A stretch of 64,000 nt of DNA from an uncultured beta proteobacterium. Its GTDB lineage: Bacteria > Pseudomonadota > Gammaproteobacteria > Burkholderiales > Burkholderiaceae_C. Shown one piece after another: positions 35,676 to 47,450 of this stretch. Positions within the stretch are counted from its first letter, which is position 1, and every line of letters begins with the position of its first letter. Both the position numbers and the translations under genes were made by a program. Where the stretch lies: positions 1 to 64,000 of the forward strand of contig CAIRAW010000081.1 of the NCBI GenBank assembly GCA_903876735.1, read 5' to 3'. The notes under the pieces are model-generated. The model did not search any database and was not told the origin of the DNA. It saw nothing but the letters and a program-made list of their open reading frames with translations.

Positions 35676-36890
35676 CTATGGGTGCGTCGCTGACGCCGTT
35701 AGCGGATGGCGTCGAGCCAGCCAGCCGTACAAGGCGACACCGAGCAGCAGGCTGGCCGCAGCGGTTTGCAGGGAAAGCGCGAAGCCCTGCGCCGGATTCG
35801 CGCTGCGCTGAAGCAGCACGCTGACCCAGGGCGGGCCGGCGATCTGGCCTAGGCCATAAACGGCCGTCAACAAACCAATGAAACCGGAGGCGCCGTCAGG
35901 GCGCAGGCGTCGGACTTCCTGTATCGCAAACAGGGTAATGGCCGTGAATGGCAGACCAATCAGCAGGCTGCCGAAGGCAAAACCCGTCAGGCTCGGAAAG
36001 TGCACGCCCAGCAGAATCCCTGCGGCCTGCATCGCGTAGCAGCCCATGAGCAGGTGGCGGCGATCCCAATGAACCGGCACGCGGATCGTCAGCAGCGCGC
36101 CAACGCTCACACCCAGACCGAATAAGGGCCAGAACAGGTCCAGCCAGACAGAACCAGGCAAGGCCTGGCGTGCAATCACCGGCAGAAAGGTGGCGGTGAC
36201 GATATAGCCAAAGCCGGCCATGCCATAGGCGAGCGCCAGAATGGTCATGGCGGAGCCGCGCGACGCGGCTGACAGATCTGGCGGCGCAGCGGTCAGGGCC
36301 ACGGTTCCGCGCAGCTGTGGCCACACCAGTGCCGTCAAGATGACGGCCAGCACGCCGAACGCCACCCAGGCGCTGGACGCGCTCATGCTGCGGGCCACCA
36401 TTACTGTTGCAGCCAGACCGCTCACCATGATGCCGAGCCCGGGCCCGACGAAGATGAGCCCCGCCAGCTTCGGCGCACCCAGTGCCGCCAGTCGCGCCAG
36501 ACACCATCCTGATGTGTAAACAAAAACCAGCGCACTGGCAACACCGGCCAGAAAGCGCCACAACGGCCAGGCCGCCGGCCACTGTGAGGCCATGGCCATG
36601 GTTAGAACCACAGTGGCCAGCAGCCCTGCCCGGATTGCATGTGTATGAACAATGGGCGTCAAGGCGCGCCAGCGTGCCCAGACCAGGGGTTGCAGCGCGC
36701 AAGCCATGGCGCCCAGCCAATACCCCAGGTAATTTGCCGTGGCCAGCCAACTTGCGGCGCTGAGATTGATCACCCCGTCATGGAGCATCATGGGCAGCAG
36801 CGGCGTAAAGGCAAACCGCCCGATGCCCATGGCGACTGCGAGCGAGAACATGCCAGCCAGCGCAATGGCAAGAGGCTTTTGTGGCGTCAT
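35676..36890 (-). CDS. YbfB/YjiJ-family MFS transporter
   Basis: This 404-residue inner-membrane protein has about twelve hydrophobic segments. The opening GMFSLAVAMGIGRFAFTPLLPMM is the hallmark of the YbfB/YjiJ major-facilitator family. The ATG at 36890 places the first helix directly; the longer reading frame adds 49 residues with no family match. The substrate is unknown. Confidence 0.9.
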   Translation of the reverse strand: MTPQKPLAIALAGMFSLAVAMGIGRFAFTPLLPMMLHDGVINLSAASWLATANYLGYWLGAMACALQPLVWARWRALTPIVHTHAIRAGLLATVVLTMAMASQWPAAWPLWRFLAGVASALVFVYTSGWCLARLAALGAPKLAGLIFVGPGLGIMVSGLAATVMVARSMSASSAWVAFGVLAVILTALVWPQLRGTVALTAAPPDLSAASRGSAMTILALAYGMAGFGYIVTATFLPVIARQALPGSVWLDLFWPLFGLGVSVGALLTIRVPVHWDRRHLLMGCYAMQAAGILLGVHFPSLTGFAFGSLLIGLPFTAITLFAIQEVRRLRPDGASGFIGLLTAVYGLGQIAGPPWVSVLLQRSANPAQGFALSLQTAAASLLLGVALYGWLARRHPLTASATHP

Positions 36891-36978
36891 GAATTCAACA
36901 GCGGATGGGGCATGGGTCGCGCCAATCGAAATGCGGACAGGCGGGAAAAGATCGGCATGCTGGACAAAGTGGTTGCAC

Positions 36979-37821
36979 TCAGGGCGGCGCCACCGCTGCT
37001 CCATCAATCGCGTGGCGCTGCAGGGCCCGCGCGACAAAGCCTGTGGCCTTCATCTCCTGCACAAACAGGCTCAGGTAAGCTGCCGCGACGGCGCCTCGTC
37101 CTTTGGGGACCGCCATGGCTTGCTGGATGACCATGAAGCGTCCGTCGAGCAAACGCAGGCCCGGCAGGCGCTTGGCATCCGCTTGCAGTTGCTGTTTCAC
37201 GCCGGCGGCGACTTCGATCCTGTCGGTGAGCATCATGTCAGTAACTGCAGGCGAGGTCGCCGCGCGAACAATCGTTGCCTTCTTCAACTCGCGTGTCAGG
37301 TAAAGATCGTAAGCACTGCCACGACCAACAACGACGCGCATCCCTTCCTGGTCAACCTCCTCATTGCTTCTAATGACCGAATCCTGTGGTACCAAATAGG
37401 CACCTTCGATGACCACGTACGCCGGTGTGAAATCAATCTCTGCCGCGCGCACCGGATCGATCGCGAAAAATCCGAGATCCCACTCGCCTGCCTTGATGCC
37501 CTCCACAACCTTTCCTGCTGCCGGGTACAGAATCAGTTTTACCGGAACACCCAGGCGACTTCCCAACTCGCGCGCCAGGTCAACCGAAACCCCCTGCGGT
37601 TCTCCCGAGACCGGATCGCGGCTTGCCAGGATCGGGTTGCCAAAGTTGATGGCGGCGCGCAAGGTTCCAGAGGGCGCCATTGCAGCGCGCGCCGCAGCGA
37701 GCGGGGCTCTTTCTGGCGATGGCCCGGGCGTGGTGCTGGAACAGGCGCAGAACAGCCCGCTAGCTGCAAGCAATGTAAACAAAGACAACCCCTGACTACC
37801 GAGCTCGGACATTGGCATCAT
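36979..37821 (-). CDS. orphan amino-acid-type ABC substrate-binding lipoprotein
   Basis: This 280-residue extracytoplasmic solute-binding protein (family 3) has a probable lipoprotein signal ending FCACSS. SBP family-3 features include GVSVDLARELGSRLGVPVKLI, WDLGFFAIDPVRAAEIDFTPAY and a late QAMAVPKGRG segment. No ABC permease or ATPase is next to it; it is divergent from the amidase gene. It may serve a distant transporter or act as a sensor. Ligand is unknown, although ligands of this family are usually polar amino acids. Confidence 0.82.
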   Translation of the reverse strand: MMPMSELGSQGLSLFTLLAASGLFCACSSTTPGPSPERAPLAAARAAMAPSGTLRAAINFGNPILASRDPVSGEPQGVSVDLARELGSRLGVPVKLILYPAAGKVVEGIKAGEWDLGFFAIDPVRAAEIDFTPAYVVIEGAYLVPQDSVIRSNEEVDQEGMRVVVGRGSAYDLYLTRELKKATIVRAATSPAVTDMMLTDRIEVAAGVKQQLQADAKRLPGLRLLDGRFMVIQQAMAVPKGRGAVAAAYLSLFVQEMKATGFVARALQRHAIDGAAVAPP

Positions 37822-37966
37822 CCCATCTGTTGTGCGCGCGTTGAAGCAGGAAGTGTAGTACGCTGAATCGGGCGTCCGTTTGGGATTTCATGGGCGGGCC
37901 GGTTCTTTCCGGGCGCAGTCGCCGAGGGGCCACGCTGCTACCATCGGTCGGGTGAATAATTCACCA

Positions 37967-39376
37967 ATGGACAAGCTCACAGACCTTTCGTTAACCTCGG
38001 TCGCATCGCTGCTGCGCTCAGGCGAAATGTCTCCGGTGACGTACGTCACTTCTTTTCTTGATCGCATCGATCGGTACAACCCGGCGCTGGATGCCTTCAT
38101 CGACATTGACCGCGAGGGGGCGCTTCGGGCCGCCAGCCATGCGGAACGCGAAATCGGCCAGGGCAGATGGCGCGGCCCCCTGCACGGTGTGCCGGTCGCA
38201 TTGAAAGACATCTTCGATGTTGCTGGCCAGCGAACATCCGCCCATTCAAAAGTTCGCATGGACCATGTGGCCGATCGCGATGCCTTTGTGGTGGCGAAAC
38301 TGCGTGATGCAGGCGCCATTCTCATCGGCAAGACGGCCTTGCACGAGTTCGCAACCGGGGGGCCTTCGTTTGACCTTCCGTGGCCACCTGCACGCAATCC
38401 ATGGAAACGCAGTCATCACCCCGGGGGCTCGTCGAGCGGAGCGGGCGTTGCAATTGCCGCCGGGCTCGCGCCGGTAGCACTTGGCACAGACACGGGGGGC
38501 TCGGTTCGCAACCCGGCCACCGCCTGCGGCGTCACCGGAATGAAGCCAACCTATGGTGCTGTTAGCAGGACGGGCGTTTTTCCGCTGGCGTTCTCGCTGG
38601 ACCATGTCGGAACCTTGACCCGCACGGTGCAGGACAACGCGATCGTGCTGGAGGCGCTTCTTGGGCGGGATCCCGACGACATCACGAGCGTGGACCATCC
38701 GAACCCGGATTTTCGGACTTCGCTCAACAACGGGCTAAAGGGCCTGCGCCTGGGCGTGATCGAGGAATTTGGCGCGGCGGCAAACCCTGAAATTCGAGCC
38801 GCCTTTGTCGAAGTCTGCCGGACATTTGAGCGTCTGGGTGCCGATCTCGTACCGTTGAAACTTTCGCCGCTTGACAGCTATGTCGGTTGCGGGCGCCTTA
38901 TCCTGCAGGCCGAAGGTTTTGCGATCCATGAAGAATGGCTGCGCACGCGCCTTGGTGACTACGGCATGCGTGGCCGAACCCGGCTTCTGCCGGGTGCCTT
39001 TCTTGGCGCGAGCGACTACATTCGCGCGCAGCAAATGCGAAGCGTGCTGGCGCGGGAATTCGCAGCGGCCATGGAGACGGTCGATGCGGCGCTTTGCGTC
39101 TCAAGTCTGGAGATGCCTTGCGCCATCGACGACGAAGCCGAGATCGATCGAACCTACGACCGTCAGGCCCGTACCCCTTTCAACCTCACCGGATCGCCGG
39201 CAATTTCGGTGCCGATGGGGTTTTCGCAAGACGCATTGCCGATTGGCCTCCAGGTGGTGGGCCGTGCCTTTGGTGAAGCCATGGTTTATCGCGTTGCGCA
39301 CTCCTACCAAAGTGCGACCGAATGGCACCTTCGCCGTCCGGACCTCGATGCGGCGGATGTGCCAGGACAGCATTAA
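37967..39376 (+). CDS. amidase-signature-family hydrolase
   Basis: This 469-residue amidase has the Ser-cisSer-Lys triad region: catalytic-type Lys in VALKDIF near residue 77, and the Gly/Ser-rich GGSSSGAGVAIAAG block near 150 followed by GTDTGGSVRNPA with the nucleophile Ser. It hydrolyses an amide to acid and ammonia. It heads a plus-strand group with a deacetylase-like hydrolase, a Bug binding protein and a small GatC/AtzG-like gene. A half-amidase role in cyclic imide degradation is one possibility, not proven. Confidence 0.9.
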   Translation: MDKLTDLSLTSVASLLRSGEMSPVTYVTSFLDRIDRYNPALDAFIDIDREGALRAASHAEREIGQGRWRGPLHGVPVALKDIFDVAGQRTSAHSKVRMDHVADRDAFVVAKLRDAGAILIGKTALHEFATGGPSFDLPWPPARNPWKRSHHPGGSSSGAGVAIAAGLAPVALGTDTGGSVRNPATACGVTGMKPTYGAVSRTGVFPLAFSLDHVGTLTRTVQDNAIVLEALLGRDPDDITSVDHPNPDFRTSLNNGLKGLRLGVIEEFGAAANPEIRAAFVEVCRTFERLGADLVPLKLSPLDSYVGCGRLILQAEGFAIHEEWLRTRLGDYGMRGRTRLLPGAFLGASDYIRAQQMRSVLAREFAAAMETVDAALCVSSLEMPCAIDDEAEIDRTYDRQARTPFNLTGSPAISVPMGFSQDALPIGLQVVGRAFGEAMVYRVAHSYQSATEWHLRRPDLDAADVPGQH

Positions 39377-39393
39377 CAGAGAGAATTTACAGC

Positions 39394-40278
39394 ATGCATC
39401 CACGTCAGCGTATTGACTATTCCACGCCGTTCCGGCGCCCTGCCTTACAGACCGCCGACGGCACCCGACTGATCATCTGGCCGGTGGTCAATGTCGAAGA
39501 ATGGGAGATCGAGCGGCCAATGCCCCGCCACGCATCGCAGCCGCCCGGCGGCATCTCAAGCGTTGTACCTGACATGCCCAACTGGACCTGGCATGAATAC
39601 GGCATGCGCGTCGGCTTCTGGCGCCTTCTGGATGCGTTTGAAAAACGCGGCATCAAACCAACGCTGTCGATCAATTCAAAGGTGTGCGAAACCATCCCGC
39701 AGGTGCCGGAGGCGGCGCGTGACGCCGGATGGGAGTTCATGGCGCATTGCCATGTGCAAATGCCGATTCACAAGGTTGAAGATCAAGCCGCCATGATGAA
39801 CCAGTCAGCGGACTTGCTTCAGCGCTTTCTAGGGTATCGCCCACGAGGATGGCTGGGGCCCGGGCGGACCCAGACGCTCGAGACGCTGGACCATGTCGCG
39901 GCCGCTGGGTTCGACTGGTTCGCCGACTGGATTCTGGACGACCAGCCGCTGTGGGTGAAAACCGCCACGCGGCCTTTGGTCTCCATACCGTACACGGTTG
40001 AAATCAACGACATCACCATCATGGTCAGCGGCATGCATGAATCCGACGCCATGCTGCGCCGCGCCAGCGATGCATTCGAGCGCCTCTATGCAGAGAGTGC
40101 GCAATCTGTTCGCATCATGGCATTCGGCGTGCATCCCTATGTGTCGGGTGCGGCCCACCGGATCGCCTACCTCGAGAAGATGCTCGACCTGTTTGCAAAC
40201 CGTGAAGGCGTGGCGTTCTGGTCGGGCGATCAGATCCACGACTGGTTCGTGACGCAACAGCCTTGCGCCTTCGTTTGA
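39394..40278 (+). CDS. polysaccharide-deacetylase-family hydrolase (PuuE/cyclic imidase-like)
   Basis: This 294-residue NodB-type metal-dependent hydrolase without a signal peptide is therefore more likely cytoplasmic and acting on a small cyclic amide than on peptidoglycan. VNVEEWEIERPMPRH near residue 31 and MAHCHVQMPIH near 115 supply Glu and His ligands like those of PuuE-type allantoinases and bacterial cyclic imidases; the length also fits. It starts 17 bp after the amidase and is probably co-expressed. The substrate is inferred. Confidence 0.83.
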   Translation: MHPRQRIDYSTPFRRPALQTADGTRLIIWPVVNVEEWEIERPMPRHASQPPGGISSVVPDMPNWTWHEYGMRVGFWRLLDAFEKRGIKPTLSINSKVCETIPQVPEAARDAGWEFMAHCHVQMPIHKVEDQAAMMNQSADLLQRFLGYRPRGWLGPGRTQTLETLDHVAAAGFDWFADWILDDQPLWVKTATRPLVSIPYTVEINDITIMVSGMHESDAMLRRASDAFERLYAESAQSVRIMAFGVHPYVSGAAHRIAYLEKMLDLFANREGVAFWSGDQIHDWFVTQQPCAFV

Positions 40279-40310
40279 ATCCCTTTATCCAACTCCGGAC
40301 TTTCTTACCC

Positions 40311-41300
40311 ATGAACAACTTCTTCAAGCGTGTGACGACGGTCATCGGCTGCGCCAGTGCCGCCACCATTCTGGCAAGCTCGCCAGTCCAAGCCCAGTCT
40401 TACCCGAGTCGCCCCATCAACATGGTTGTCCCGTTCCCGGCTGGCAGCGCGACAGACTCTGTCGCCCGCCTGATCGGCATGAAGATGGCTGAAAAACTCG
40501 GCCAGCCGGTTGTTATGGAAAACGTGCCAGGTGCGGGCGGCACCATCGCAGCCGCCCGGGTCGCGCGCGCTGCGCCGGACGGCTACACGCTGCTGATCCA
40601 CACCACCATCGCGCTGTCTGCGGTGCTGTACAAGAAGCTGAGCTATGACACCGCGACGGCGTTTGAGCCGATCGGCCTGGTCAACATCGGCCCCTATGTT
40701 TTCGCGGCCAACCCGGCGTATCCGGCCAAGGATGCCAAGGAACTGTTCGCCAATCTGAAGGCCAACGGAAACAAGGTGTCGTTCTCGAATGCCGGCGTCG
40801 GCACCGGATCGCACCTGTGCGCGATCAAGCTGGCGCAAACGCTGGGCGCCGAGCCCAATCTGATCCCTTACAAGAGCACCAGTCTGGCGCTGCAGGACGT
40901 GATCGCCGGCCATGTCGACATGTTGTGTGACCAGACCACGAATGCCTTTCCGCATTTGGCTTCAAAGAAGATCAAGGCCTACGCCATCACATCTCCGCAG
41001 CGCAGTGCGGCCTTCCCGGATATTCCGACCACCCGCGAGCTCGGCATCCCGGAGGTTGACGTGTCCGTTTGGCATGGTCTTTATGCGCCCAAGGGCACGA
41101 CGGGCGCCATCGTTACGCAGTTGAACGGTGCGCTTCAGGTCGCGCTGGCCGATCCCGCCGTGCAGAAACGCCTTGCTGACATGGGCACCGACCTGTTCCC
41201 CGCAAATCAGCGCAGCCCTGCTGCGCACGCCAAATGGCTTGCAGACGAACTCAAGAGTGTTCGCGAGGTGATCGAAAAGGCAAAAGTGCAGATCGAATGA
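40311..41300 (+). CDS. Bug-family (TctC-like) periplasmic solute-binding protein
   Basis: This 329-residue extracytoplasmic binding protein of the tripartite tricarboxylate transporter receptor family, greatly expanded in Burkholderiales, has a signal peptide ending VQAQ near residue 29. Family motifs are YPSRPINMVVPFPAG, VVMENVPGAGG and APDGYTLL. No TctA or TctB membrane genes are present, as is usual for Bug proteins. Its place in the amidase cluster suggests it binds the substrate or a product of that pathway. Confidence 0.92.
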   Translation: MNNFFKRVTTVIGCASAATILASSPVQAQSYPSRPINMVVPFPAGSATDSVARLIGMKMAEKLGQPVVMENVPGAGGTIAAARVARAAPDGYTLLIHTTIALSAVLYKKLSYDTATAFEPIGLVNIGPYVFAANPAYPAKDAKELFANLKANGNKVSFSNAGVGTGSHLCAIKLAQTLGAEPNLIPYKSTSLALQDVIAGHVDMLCDQTTNAFPHLASKKIKAYAITSPQRSAAFPDIPTTRELGIPEVDVSVWHGLYAPKGTTGAIVTQLNGALQVALADPAVQKRLADMGTDLFPANQRSPAAHAKWLADELKSVREVIEKAKVQIE

Positions 41301-41602
41301 CGATGACGAGCTCGAATCAATCCGAAGCGCTTCACGCAATCCTGGACCGCTTGGGCCTTGTCGTTCCCGCAGCAGACATCCCCTTTTTGCTGCGGGCGTA
41401 CCAGCGACAGCGCCAAGTCGTTGACTCCTGGCGCAATCTGCTTGCACCGCAAACTGAACCGGCCCACGTGTTCGGCGTTTCACGATCGCCAGCCGGCAAC
41501 GGTGACAGAGTTCTTGCGCCGCTTCATCCCTCAATCAGTGAAACGCATACGTCAAATACAGACACAATCCGGCCGGTCGAGTTTCCGAACTGCCTGCTCT
41601 AA
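41297..41602 (+). CDS. small AtzG/GatC-like protein, C-terminal part doubtful
   Basis: This 101-residue frame overlaps the Bug gene stop by four bases (ATGA). Its first 55 or so residues (ALHAILDRLGL..., FLLRAYQRQRQVV..., EPAHVF) look like the short helical partners of amidases (AtzG/GatC type), which would fit the amidase in the same cluster. The remaining 45 residues are unlike that family and codon use looks non-coding, so a frameshift or a lost earlier stop is possible. Confidence in the family is low. Confidence 0.5.
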   Translation: MTMTSSNQSEALHAILDRLGLVVPAADIPFLLRAYQRQRQVVDSWRNLLAPQTEPAHVFGVSRSPAGNGDRVLAPLHPSISETHTSNTDTIRPVEFPNCLL

Positions 41603-41834
41603 ACCAGCCGTCGAAGATGAAATCTGATCAGACGGCTGACCTGTTGTGGGCAGACCACCCGGATCGTAACGAATGCGGTCATTAGCATCCCAACAAAGAA
41701 TGCCTCCGCCAAAGAAATGGCAGTCACAAATGCAAATCAAATTCGTTGATAGTTGTCACTGTACAAATAAGCCAGGTTGGTAGCATGAAGTTTTGGGTGT
41801 CTTGCCCATGAGCTTGTCTTTAGGGAGCATCTTG

Positions 41835-43025
41835 ATGTACCAAGCCCATGCCCTGCGTCGCCTCTTGCGTTGGATTTTCCTCTCCAGCGCACCTTCCATT
41901 CGTGCAGCTCTGGTAGCGTTGATGGCCGGCCTCGTCGCGGTGGCCTGTGGCGGGGGTGCCGAGGTGGTACGCCCGGTCTACGACGTGCCGGTTCCCGCGC
42001 GCCTCTCGGGCGTCCCGGCCTTCGACCGCATCGGCCTGGGCGACGGCCACAGCTGCATGCTCACGCCGGCAGGCCAGGCTTGGTGCTGGGGGCTCAACGA
42101 CGCCGGCCAACTGGCCTCTGCGTCGCGTGCGATCTGTGGCGACGACGATATGTCTCCCTGCTCGTCTGTCCCCCTCGCAGTGGGCGGCACACCGGCGTTC
42201 GCTTCTATCGACGGCGGCCGCTTCACGACATGCGCGCTGGCCGTGGACGGGCGCGCCTGGTGCTGGGGTGGGATCGATGACCTGGCACCGCAACCCGTAC
42301 CGACGCCGGTGGGCGCAAGCACCGACCGCTTCGTGCAGATTGATGTCGGCACTTTCGGCCGCGATGCGTGTGGCGTCAAGTCCGACGGCAGCGCGTGGTG
42401 CTGGAGTGCGGGGTCGCCGTCCACGCTGCGCCAGGTGGCGCCGGGGCTGGCGCTCAAGCAGATTGCGCTGGGTGATCTGCATGCCTGTGCGCTCGACATC
42501 GTAGGCCACGCGTGGTGCTGGCTGACGGTGTCGTACCCGCTGCTCGGCAGCGCCTTCTCTGGCAGTGCAACGACCCCGGTGGCGGTCAGCGGTGATCGTG
42601 TGTTTGAGGGGATCGGCGTCGGCGCGATGCATGCCTGCGCGCGCGAGGCCGACGGCACGACCTGGTGCTGGGGTAGCGGCTCGGTGCTTGGCGTTGGCGA
42701 CCCCAATGCCTTCAGCGCGACGCCACTGGCGGTGTCGGGGCCGAAGTTCGTGCAGCTGAGCTCGGGCACCTCACATGCCTGCGGCGTCGCGGTGGACGGC
42801 GGCGCTTGGTGCTGGGGCGAAAACCTAGGGGGCCAACTCGGCGACGGCACCACCACCTCCAGGGCGGCGCCGGTACGCGTCAGCGGCGGCCTGGTGTACC
42901 GGGCGCTCGACGCGGGTGGTGCGGCCACCTGCGGTATCTCAATCGATGGCTCAGCATGGTGCTGGGGCTGGAATTACTCGGGGGCGGTTGGACAGCCAGT
43001 GGTCGTGCGCTGGGTGCCGGCCTGA
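41835..43025 (+). CDS. RCC1-type seven-bladed beta-propeller lipoprotein
   Basis: This 396-residue predicted secreted protein has a basic start, hydrophobic segment and VAVAC lipobox-like site (Cys about residue 38). Seven repeats of about 50 residues follow, each with a Cys, nine residues, then W-C-W (AWCWG or close variants), the pattern of RCC1/BLIP-II propellers. The paired Cys in each blade could form disulfides. The ATG at 41835 has AGGGAG seven bases upstream. It lies beside another propeller lipoprotein gene. Function is unknown, perhaps adhesion or inhibitor binding. Confidence 0.83.
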   Translation: MYQAHALRRLLRWIFLSSAPSIRAALVALMAGLVAVACGGGAEVVRPVYDVPVPARLSGVPAFDRIGLGDGHSCMLTPAGQAWCWGLNDAGQLASASRAICGDDDMSPCSSVPLAVGGTPAFASIDGGRFTTCALAVDGRAWCWGGIDDLAPQPVPTPVGASTDRFVQIDVGTFGRDACGVKSDGSAWCWSAGSPSTLRQVAPGLALKQIALGDLHACALDIVGHAWCWLTVSYPLLGSAFSGSATTPVAVSGDRVFEGIGVGAMHACAREADGTTWCWGSGSVLGVGDPNAFSATPLAVSGPKFVQLSSGTSHACGVAVDGGAWCWGENLGGQLGDGTTTSRAAPVRVSGGLVYRALDAGGAATCGISIDGSAWCWGWNYSGAVGQPVVVRWVPA

Positions 43026-43365
43026 GACCTACCCGCCATCGGCGGGGGGTAGGTCAGCAATGCCGATTGCCAGGCCAATCGTCCAAGTTGGACTACCAGT
43101 AAGCTGACCCTGCCGGCTGGCAGCAAATGCTGCGATCCGGCTCGACAACTTTCTCTAGACCTGAAGTTTATTCTTGTCCGTCGGCTGCCGGGGAAGTTCA
43201 CTGGCGATCACAGACACGAAGCTGGCATACAACCATCGAAACTGGTCGCGCTATAGCAGCCTTTGAGATCAGAAATCCTCAAGACTGATTGGCCCGTTGC
43301 GATTTGTCAACAGGCTCAAGACAGTTACTCCTAAATTGGTAGCCATGACTCGTCGGGGGGTTGTT
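43026..43365. other. 340-bp spacer with one hairpin
   Basis: A strong inverted repeat (GACCTACCC at 43026-43034 and GGGTAGGTC at 43047-43055, with GCC/GGC extending the stem) begins at the RCC1-like gene stop codon. It has no T run, so termination is uncertain. The remaining 310 bp show no ORF of note, tRNA or recognised operator. Confidence 0.5.
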
Positions 43366-44604
43366 ATGCACATGAATCTTAGGCGGCTATTGCTTGCATT
43401 GACTGGCGTTGGCGTGTTGACGATCAATGGCTGTGGTGGCGGTGGCGGCGGTGAATATGAGTTCACTCCATACTGGAACCAGAATGGCATGGTGCTTGCA
43501 GATTTCAATGGCGATGGGCGTCTCGATGTTGCGATAGCCACCACCTATATCAGCGGTTCGCCACCGCATGCAGGGTATGTCGAAGTGTTTATGCAGACAC
43601 CAGTAGGTCACTTTGATGCACCGATCAAGTACCCCGTTGGGCCCGATCCCTGGACCCTGGCGGCGGGAGACCTGGATGGCGATGGTCGTATCGACCTCGT
43701 TGCCGTCACACAAATGGTCGGGCCAGCGCAGATCAATGCCATAAGCGATAGCGGAGGCGTATCCGTCCTGCGTCAGGATGGCGTTCATCCCGGACAATTC
43801 CTAAGTTCACAATGGATCGCCACGGGCGGCGGCCCCGACAGCGCCGCGATTGCAGACCTCAATGCTGACGGTGCCGCTGATTTGCTGGTTGCCGATGCCA
43901 TCATGGTAAATGGGCGGGTATTGCTCTACCGGCAAGACCAGACGCGTGCGGGGACGTTTCTCCCGCCGATAGCCTTGCAGACGGGGGGTGGGTCAACTGC
44001 TGTGGTTCTGAAGGATTTAAACGGTGATGGTTTGAACGACATTGTCTTATCGATCTACGACAGAATCATCGTCTACTATCAGCGCCCGGGCGGTGGTTTC
44101 GACGCGCCAATCACGCTCGCCAGCGGAAATACGACCAGCGGTCTTGCGGTGGCAGATGTCGACGGCGACGGGCGACCAGACATTATTGCCGCCAACAAAG
44201 GCTATGTACCGTCAGGCGGTACTGGTGGCGCTAACGTCATGATCCTGCGGCAAGTCAGTCCTGGGAGCTTCCAGGCCAGCACCATTGCTGTGGCCGACGG
44301 GGCCAGGGAGGTTGCGGTGGGCGACCTTAATGGTGATGGCATCGCGGACATTGCGGTGGTATCGATCGTGTACCAGGAATTGTCGAAACCGTCATACGTG
44401 ACGGTTCTGTTGCAGTCACGGTCAGACCGTGGGCAGTTCAGCGTGGCGGCAGTTTATGAAGGGTCCTACGGTGGGAGTTTCATCGGCGTTCTCGATGCCA
44501 ACGGCGACGGTTTCAACGACATCATCCTGAACGATGGACCCAGTGTTCTTCTGCAACGGGTATCAGCACCGGGTACTTTTGACGCAGTGCGGGCCTTGCG
44601 CTGA
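43366..44604 (+). CDS. FG-GAP/VCBS seven-repeat beta-propeller lipoprotein
   Basis: This 412-residue predicted lipoprotein has a lipobox-like INGC (about residue 22) followed by a run of Gly. It carries seven FG-GAP/VCBS repeats with calcium-loop motifs of the form D-x-N/D-x-D-G-x-x-D (DFNGDGRLD, DLDGDGRID, DLNADGAAD, DLNGDGLND, DVDGDGRPD, DLNGDGIAD, DANGDGFND). These predict an integrin-like seven-bladed propeller binding Ca2+. The ATG at 43366 follows a G-rich ribosome site by five bases. Likely outer-membrane anchored; the partner is unknown. Confidence 0.83.
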   Translation: MHMNLRRLLLALTGVGVLTINGCGGGGGGEYEFTPYWNQNGMVLADFNGDGRLDVAIATTYISGSPPHAGYVEVFMQTPVGHFDAPIKYPVGPDPWTLAAGDLDGDGRIDLVAVTQMVGPAQINAISDSGGVSVLRQDGVHPGQFLSSQWIATGGGPDSAAIADLNADGAADLLVADAIMVNGRVLLYRQDQTRAGTFLPPIALQTGGGSTAVVLKDLNGDGLNDIVLSIYDRIIVYYQRPGGGFDAPITLASGNTTSGLAVADVDGDGRPDIIAANKGYVPSGGTGGANVMILRQVSPGSFQASTIAVADGAREVAVGDLNGDGIADIAVVSIVYQELSKPSYVTVLLQSRSDRGQFSVAAVYEGSYGGSFIGVLDANGDGFNDIILNDGPSVLLQRVSAPGTFDAVRALR

Positions 44605-44693
44605 ATACAGTGTCGCGATTTGGGACGAGCGCCCCGGCAGCAAGGGTTGCAAGTCGTTCAAACGGTCACCCTTACTTTCTCCAGACAATGCAC

Positions 44694-47306
<2,613 letters not shown>

Positions 47307-47387
47307 CTAATCGGTTGGGGGCTAGGCGCCGCTGCGCTTGAGTCTGCCCCGCAAGTTTTCAATATTTCTCAAACTCTTGAAGGACCA

Positions 47388-47420
47388 AACCCGCAATGAA
47401 CTTTCTGTTCATCGCGGGTT
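47388..47420. other. stem-loop between dnaN and gyrB
   Basis: AACCCGC-a-ATGAAC and GTTCAT-c-GCGGGTT form a 13-bp interrupted stem with a five-base loop. It sits in the 153-bp gap after dnaN. No clear T run follows on the minus strand. It could partly terminate dnaN transcripts or stabilise the gyrB message. Confidence 0.5.
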
Positions 47421-47450
47421 CGGCTTTGTATCGCTACAAATTTTTCGGCG

